Part shown: positions 57,601-64,000 of the stretch, piece by piece
Layout: each line of letters begins with the position of its first letter
How positions within the stretch are numbered: position 1 is the stretch's first letter
Origin: Bretschneidera sinensis
Lineage: Eukaryota > Streptophyta > Magnoliopsida > Brassicales > Akaniaceae
DNA: 64,000 nt
Assembly (NCBI GenBank): GCA_023935145.1
Contig: CM043703.1
Coordinates: 19,765,227 to 19,829,226 of the forward strand
Direction: 5' to 3'
Program-made: the position numbers and the translations under genes
The notes under the pieces: model-generated
Databases searched by the model: none
Told to the model about the DNA's origin: nothing
What the model saw: the letters and a program-made list of their open reading frames with translations, nothing else

Positions 57601-57769
57601 AATTTTTGCAAGGATTTATTGCTCTATGCTATTATTAAGTGAGGGAACATTAAATTTGGGGTTAATCTTTATTCACTTAATAGCAAAAATGCACATGATG
57701 AATGTTGATGCAATCAAACACACATATAGTCATAATTTTTTAATCTCATTAACAGTCTTATTTTGCAAA

Positions 57770-58028
57770 AATTGTCTTCATTTAAAGGTTTAGTAAGGAT
57801 ATCATCAATTTGATCTTCGGAGGGAATGAATTCTAGTCTAATATCACCCTTTTGAGCATGATATCTTATGAAGTGATGTCTTATCTCAATGTTTTTGGTT
57901 CTAGAATGCCGAATTGGGTTTCTTTGTCAACTTGATAGCGCTAGTATTGTCACAATGAATTGGAATGTTTTGAAAACACATGCCATAATCTTCTAGTTGT
58001 TGTTTCATCAATAAAACTTGTGCACAAC
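57770..58028 (-). pseudogene. Copia RNase H fragment, cut by the chromovirus insertion
   Basis: The minus-strand translation matches the end of copia pol: AQVLLMKQQLEDYGMCFQNI, then IHCDNTSAIKLTKKPNSAF, then (after a frameshift) IRHHF..and a CSKG / EFIPSEDQI / DILTKPL-like ending. It belongs to the element whose envelope-like ORF and 3' LTR lie to the left. The fragment stops at 58,028, exactly where the chromovirus LTR begins. Confidence 0.82.
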
Positions 58029-60430
58029 TGTAATACTCGTATTCGTAAAGTAAGGGCAAAGAGGTAATTTAATAAATATGATATGATATGAAATTAAAAT
58101 ATTATATTTATGCGAAAGATTTAATATTGAATAAAATAATTCTTAAAAAAAATATTTGGACACGTAGGGGCGTAGTTACAAAAAGAAAAAAAATAATTAA
58201 AAAAAATTTACGTCCAGATAGAACAGTAGAAAAAAAACAAAAAAAATATTAGATTTAAAAAAAAATGTCTAGATCGTAGTGATTGGCAGTAGAGAGAAGA
58301 AGGAAAGAAAAAAAAAACAAAAAAAAAACACAAAAACGTGGCAGCACCTGTTGCCAAGTTTGGTTAAATGCCTCCAAGTGTATTTTGGTTCCTACATGCC
58401 CTCCAACACATTAAAACGTGGAAAACTTTGGATGGGGGGCTGTAGATATTTTTTCTAAAAAGCAAACTTTGGTTTGTATATATATATATATATTTTCGTA
58501 ATCGTGATTACACTTAACCGTTTACGTTAGTTTTTCCTTCAAATTATTTGTTTTCTTTAAATACTTGGAGACCCAAAGAAAAGTTAAAATAACAAATTTT
58601 TGAAGGAGTTTAGGTTGGAATTTTATAGGGAATCACGAATAGCTATCAGAAAAGCAGAAGGTAATAAAGTAGTGTTTATTTTTTTGAATTTTTAGAATTT
58701 CCTGAAATTTTTCCGAATTCAAAGTGAAAATTTTCAAAGGGTGTGGTTTACGAAAAAAATGAAGAAATAATTAGAAATTGAATACAAATATTATATTAGG
58801 TGTTGGCAGTCAGTAATTGGGAGAAGTTTCGGAGAAGAACGAGAAAAGCAAGGTGGTGATCCACGAGTAGCTTTAAGTGTTACGTGGTGAGTTGGATTTA
58901 CTTTAAGTAGTCTAAATAAAAATCAAATATCTAGTTATAATATTGAATTTAATTGCTAATGTATGATTTGGTAGTAGATAAATATTTGGTTGATAGATAT
59001 GATATGAATATTGGACAAGTAAAAAAATTATTGTGTTAGAAGAAATATTATTAGAAAAATAAGTTGATATAATAATGATGGTGATAAATAAATTCTTAAT
59101 GAGCCATGATTGATGTTTTGATACGAATTTTGAGATGATAAATTTTAGTGGATCTTGACAAGCTTTAATAGATGATTTGATGTGATTTGTGATGAGACGA
59201 ATTTAGTGAAATATTTATATAATTAGATTAAAATCATAATAATTTGATGTGATTTGGGATGAGAGGAATTTAGTGGAATTTTTATAGAATTTGATAAAAA
59301 TCATGATGATTTGACTTGATTTGGGATGTGAAGATTTTAGTGAAATTTATTTCAATAATAAATTTAAGAATAATCAAGATAACCAATTTAAATGTTTTGA
59401 ATTTATTTTATTTTTATATTACTATTCATACGCATATTTCATATTATTGATCATGTGCATATGCATTAAATAAGATAACCGAAAGAACCGGGAAGGGGTC
59501 GGTCTAATAGAACAACCATGATAGCCGGTATATGTTAGAAATAAAAGGGACACCGTGACAGCCGATATATGCTGAAAAAAAATTTTGTGACAGCCGGGAT
59601 AAGCTGTAAAGAACTGGGAAGGAGCTAGTCTAAGATAATAATAACCTGTCGACAGGTGGGAAGACGTTCCCATTATAATCATTCATGCATGACGTCTGAT
59701 TTAATTATTGCTTGCATTATTGAAATGCTTATGTGTAGTGTGTGATTATGAATTAAATCATAGATGAATGAGTCTCACAGAGAGAGACAATTATGGTGAT
59801 AAGATTATTGAAATATTGAGGTATGGTGTGTTATTTTTATGGTGATAAGAACAATCTAAATGATAGACTTTAGGATGTGACCTTCATTGCGAGGTAATTA
59901 TGAGATAATTGATGGTCTTGAGGTGAATTAATAAATAAGATGAAGAGAATGAATATTATGACATGTGTATTGATAGTAGAGTGCTAGCATCAAGTGTTTG
60001 AAATACAAATTGTTTTAAATATTAAAAGACTAGTTACAAATGAGTACTTTTAGTAAATTTAATTCACTGAGCTTGTGAAGCTCACTCTTCATTGTACAAT
60101 GATTTCAGGTAGCAGACAGGACGATTAGTCTGGTGAGTTGAAAGTCGGACGAAATTATTTTATGTAAGCCACATACATGTCAACATTCTCAGACTAATGG
60201 GAAAAGAAAACAAAATTTTTATTGTGAATGTTCATGCATTTTAAGTGGTATATATATTTACGTTAAAGATCAGTATGATGTAACTCTCCTGTTGAGGCTT
60301 GAGGATTTATGTAAAAAAAAATTCATTTGGAGTTATTTATATTTTGTTGTTGCATATATGTGTCGTGCTGAGATTCTCAAAATGTGATGACATCGTTTTG
60401 GGGGTGGCCAACCTGGGATGGGTCGTCATA
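58029..60430 (+). repeat. 5' LTR of the chromovirus (2.4 kb)
   Basis: It contains diverged ~60-bp repeats (GATTTGATGTGATTTG.GATGAGA) at ~59,160-59,340 and a minisatellite with GACAGCCG.TATATGCTGAAA at ~59,510-59,620. Conserved blocks CACTGAGCTTGTGAAGCTCA and TGAGTCTCACAGAGAGAGAC are shared in reverse with the two solo LTRs. Confidence 0.88.
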
Positions 60431-60499
60431 ATTTTGGTATTAGAGCATTAGGTTTTTAAGATTCTGTAGACTATATAAAAAGTAAGAAAGTGAAAGATT

Positions 60500-63400
60500 A
60501 AAATAAATTATAATGAACAGTCTGAGGGTGACATGTGGACGTGCTAGAGCTAAAGTTAGAGTTGTTGATTTGAGAGGGGGTTGTAGGCCCCACTATTTTT
60601 TGAAAAATCAAGGTTGAGTCTGAATCTGTGGTTCCTAGAAGAGAATGTGTTGATAGTATGATTGATATTAGTAATATAATATATATTAGTAAAGGTGTGA
60701 GAAAATCTGAAGTTGAAAGAGATGAGCTAAGATAAGCTCTTACTCATAATCTTAAGAAAATGAATGTAACAGATGATAGAGTTGATAGCTTATAGTATAG
60801 ACTTGAGAAACAGGCTAGAGTAGTGCCTGAGGTTGTTTACCCAGTAATGATAAATATCCAAAAACGGAAAAGTGAGTTTATGCAAGAGATGCAGGGAGAT
60901 TATTAAGTTGAATACTTTGTTGTTTAAAGGATTTATAAACCCTTTTAAGCCTAAGTTTGGGGAGAAACTTGTAGAGAGATTATTTGGTATTTGTACCAGT
61001 AACTGACAGGCAAATGGTTGCCTTTACTTCATTTAAGTTAGAAGGATAAGTTTTAGAATGATGAGAGGATATCCTTCCCAAGGTAAGTACAAATATTGAT
61101 AGATTCTTAACCTGAAATAGGTTTAAGGAGGTTTTCCTTGATAAATACTTTCCTTGGACCCTTAGAGCCCAACAAGATAGATTTTATTTATTTGAGGTAA
61201 ATAGGTTTATTGTGGTTCAGTATGATAGCAAATTTGTGGTTTTATTAATGGTTGTACCGAAAATAGTAAACCTAGAGTAGAAGAAGTGTAAAAAAAAAAA
61301 TTCATAGATGAACTATGTTTTAAGATTTGATCAAAACTATCTTACATGAGGCATGTGAATTATGTCAGATTAGTGGATATAGCATTTCAGATTGAGACGG
61401 ATATAATGGAATTTAGAGGAATGAGGAATTGGCGGAAGAAGTCTAGATTTGAAAAACCCAGAGGTGGTGCCAGTATGAGTGTACAGGGTGATAGACCACC
61501 CCAGATGAGGCATTCCTTATCACAAGGAACTATAGTACGGAGTCAAAGGCAAGTACGATCTGCTACTTCTGTAGCTCAGAATATTATTGGTGGAATCCTT
61601 AGATTTGGGAGACTGGTTATGGGAACTAGGAGTTGTGGCAGAGGAAGTAAGTATGCCACCAAGGGGGAAGTGGTAATCTTATGTATGAGTGAGAGACAAA
61701 AGTTTGTTATAGATATATTTAAATAAGATAGTTATCTCAGAATTTTAAAAAATTTGAAGTGCCTTGTACATAGAAAAGGTGGATATATTAATATTGATTG
61801 ATCTTGGTACAACCCATTCTTTTGCATCCAGTATTTTATGAAGTCTATTGAAGTATGTATTAGTCATTGGATGCAAAATATTTTTGTTAAAGTTCTCGCT
61901 AGAGATAGAGTGATAATCATAAATATTTACGAGGGTTGCGTGATTTGTATCAGTGATTGAAAATATGAAGTTGATTTATTATTCTTGAATATAATATATT
62001 TTGGGAAATAGTTGTTCATCTATGTTTTATGTCTATTCCAGAAAGAAGGTAGTGCTCAAGATATGGACATGAGAAGTTTAACTTTCAGAGAGAACACAAG
62101 ATACTCTCGAACTATCTCATTTTGCTCTGACCAGCAGAAGATGGTTGAAGAAGGATTGTGAGAAGTAATTGGCATACATAATGAATTCTAGAAAGGAAAA
62201 TGGGAAGTTAAAATAAATCTTAGTGGTGAAAGAATATTCTAATGTGTTTCGTAATGAGCTGTCTAGGTTGCCTCCCAGTAGGGAGATTTATTTCTTTATT
62301 GATGTGATATCAGGATCATCACATATACCTATAGCACTCTACAGAGTGACACCTAATGAGTTAAGAAAGTTGAAAGTTCAAGAATTTTTAGATAAATAAT
62401 TTATCAGACCTAATGTATTTGGGGAGCCCCTGTGTTGTTTGTGAAGGAAGAAGATGAAACGATGAGATTGTGTATAGGCTACAAATAATTGAATAAGAAC
62501 AAATACCTTTTTCCAGGAAAAATAAATTGTTTGAGCAATGCAAGGAGTGAAAGTATTTTCTAAGATATATTTGAGATTAAGTTATCACTCATTTGATAAT
62601 AAAAGAAGGAGACATGTCTAAGACTGCTTTTATGACATGTGATGGTCATAAGTTTCTGGTGATGCCATTTGGGTTGACTAATGTTCCAGAAACATTCATG
62701 GACTTGATGAATCGAGTGTTTAAACCATATCTTAACAAGTTTATGGCTGTATCTGATTTCTTGATGTATTCTAAGGAGGAAGAACAATATGTGAAATAAT
62801 TAGACGGTGTGCTGGAGATTCTGAGGAAAGAGAAATTATATACAAAGTTCTCTAAGTGTGGGTGGTGATTGAATGAAATAACTTTCTTGAAAATATAATA
62901 TCGGGAAATAGATAGTAGTGGATTTACAAAAGTTAGAAACAATGTTAAGTTGGGAGAGACCAACTAATGTGACTGAGATCAAAATCTTCTTGAGGTTAGC
63001 TGGTTATTATAGAAGATTTTTTCAGAAATTTTTATTATTGAAATACGGTTGAATAGACTGACCAGGAAAAAAAGTGGGATTTGTATGGTGAGTGAAGTGT
63101 GAGAAAAATTTTCAATTACTAAAGTAGAAATTAACTACAGCTCCAGTATTGGTGTTTCTTTCTGGTGATGAAGGATTTGTGGTGTATAGTGATATGTCAC
63201 ATCAATGATTGGGATATGTGTAACATAAGAAAGTTGTGGACTATACTTCTAGGCAATTGAGGATTCATGATAAGAAATTTCTCTATTCATGACTTAGAGT
63301 TGGCTGCTATAGTGTTTACTTTAAATATTTGAGACATCATCTGTATGGAGCTACTTGTGAGATAGTCATGGGTTATACAAGTTGAACATACTTACCTACC

Positions 63401-64000
63401 TAGAGAGAGTTGAATTTGAGGCAAAGATGGTGGATGGAGTGGTTTGTGACTATGATTGTACAATTCCCTATCATCTAGAAAATGAGAAGGTGGTAGCTGA
63501 TGCGTTGAGTAGAAAGTCTACAAGAAGTTTAACTGCTATGGGGAGTCTTGAGGTGAAATTGATGATGGATAAAGTTGAATATCAATAATAGAGGAGTATG
63601 GTAAATGAATGTGGGTGTACAATCATCCATAGTAAAATGTTTTAGAGATGCAAGATAGAGATGAAAAAAAAAGATTAGAGTGCTTAATAGAAAGCATTTT
63701 GAGTTCAAAATTTTAAAATAAAGGTATTTTGGTATTGGAACGTAGGATTTGTATTCCCAATGAGGCAAAGTTGAGAGAGAAGTTAATGAGAGAGGTACAT
63801 GATGATGTATATTCGATGCAATCAAGTAACAATAAAATGTATAGATGATGGAGACGAAATTTTTGGTGGTCAGGATTGAAGAAGGATATAGTTGAGATTA
63901 TGAGGTTGTATGGAGCACCATTAAGCATAGTGTCAAAGCGAGATGATAGATTTACATCTTAATTTTGGAGAGACTTTCATAAAGCCACGAGTATACAGTC
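60500..64000 (+). pseudogene. Gypsy gag-pol remnant of the chromovirus
   Basis: Recognisable pieces, separated by stops and frameshifts: gag (LDKYFPWTLRAQQDRFYLFE, ~61,140-61,200); protease (LGTTHSFASS, ~61,803-61,835, active-site Asp lost); RT (LPPSREI ~62,270; HKFLVMPFGLTNVPETFMDL at 62,650-62,710). The catalytic YIDD-type box reads AVSDFLMYS (~62,746-62,772), so the DD pair is gone. Next is RNase H (VVYSDMSHQ ~63,180; VVADALSRKS at 63,490-63,520) and then the integrase zinc-finger region (NFWWSGLKKDI ~63,858-63,890). The text then jumps to an integrase-core motif (VSKRDDRFTS ~63,930-63,958), implying an internal deletion. Non-functional. Confidence 0.85.

Larger units (their letters stand above)
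58029..64000 (+). mobile_element. Tekay/Del-type gypsy chromovirus, 5' LTR to integrase, decayed, runs off the window
   Basis: The 5' LTR spans 58,029-60,430 (2,402 bp, TGTAATACTCGTATTCG...GGGTCGTCATA). A PBS TTGGTATTAGAGCA (tRNA-iMet type) lies at ~60,434-60,447. A degraded gag-pol in gag-PR-RT-RNaseH-IN order continues to the window end. The very long LTR and pol style fit Tekay/Del chromoviruses. The 15.9-kb and 35.2-kb solo LTRs belong to this family. It was inserted into the Sirevirus-like pol. The 3' LTR is not in view. Confidence 0.85.

Overview
This is a window of AT-rich plant nuclear DNA, almost certainly from a eudicot. The clearest taxonomic hint is an LHCB4.3/LHCB8-type CP29 gene, which lacks the usual C-terminal tail; that form is known from rosids. 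Only two genes look intact: an HMGB1-like chromatin gene (minus strand, exons spread over 25,048-32,800, 5' UTR exon near 33,490) and the CP29 gene (plus strand, 46,444-48,355, one intron). A decayed copy of a proteasome RPN10 gene lies just downstream of the CP29 gene. The rest is transposable elements, their relics, tandem repeats and AT-rich spacer.

Layout. 1-429: short-LTR copia relic. 1.3-3.0 kb: tandem duplication. 4.6, 8.9, 44.7 and 51.3 kb: MITE-type elements, three of them with target-site duplications (TSDs). 5.1-6.3 kb: Sirevirus-like copia LTR. 13.5-23.2 kb: a nested retroelement block bracketed by two diverged copies of a ~480-bp segment. The block holds copia LTRs, a Sirevirus LTR with primer-binding site (PBS) and gag remnant, and an internally deleted Tat-lineage gypsy element. 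One LTR of the Tat element carries a 2.1-kb solo LTR with a perfect 5-bp TSD; the sister LTR preserves the empty site. 25.0-32.8 kb: HMGB1, whose last intron is swollen to 6.3 kb by a LINE (12-bp TSD) that itself received a terminal-inverted-repeat (TIR) element and a solo LTR, plus a second truncated LINE. 35.2-37.25 kb: another 2-kb solo LTR. 37.3-44.5 kb: the most unusual object, described below. 45.6-46.4 kb: a triplicated AT-rich promoter repeat feeding into LHCB4.3. 53.5-58.0 kb: 3' half of a Sirevirus-like copia element with an envelope-like ORF. 58.0-64.0 kb: a decayed Tekay/Del-type chromovirus with a 2.4-kb 5' LTR, running off the window.

The 37.3-44.5 kb object has two LTRs (~98% identical, all differences transitions), a Tat-style PBS (TGGCGCCGT...) and a polypurine tract, but no gag or pol. 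Its interior is GC-rich and made largely of four consecutive, different tandem arrays: a GGCCTC hexamer array with five 85-bp modules, a 53-bp unit x9, a ~137-bp unit x12, and an 89-bp unit x14. Units of all four are built around inverted repeats, and three of them share the pair GCTCGG...CCGAGC. It is best described as a non-autonomous LARD-like Tat derivative whose RNA would fold into long series of hairpins.
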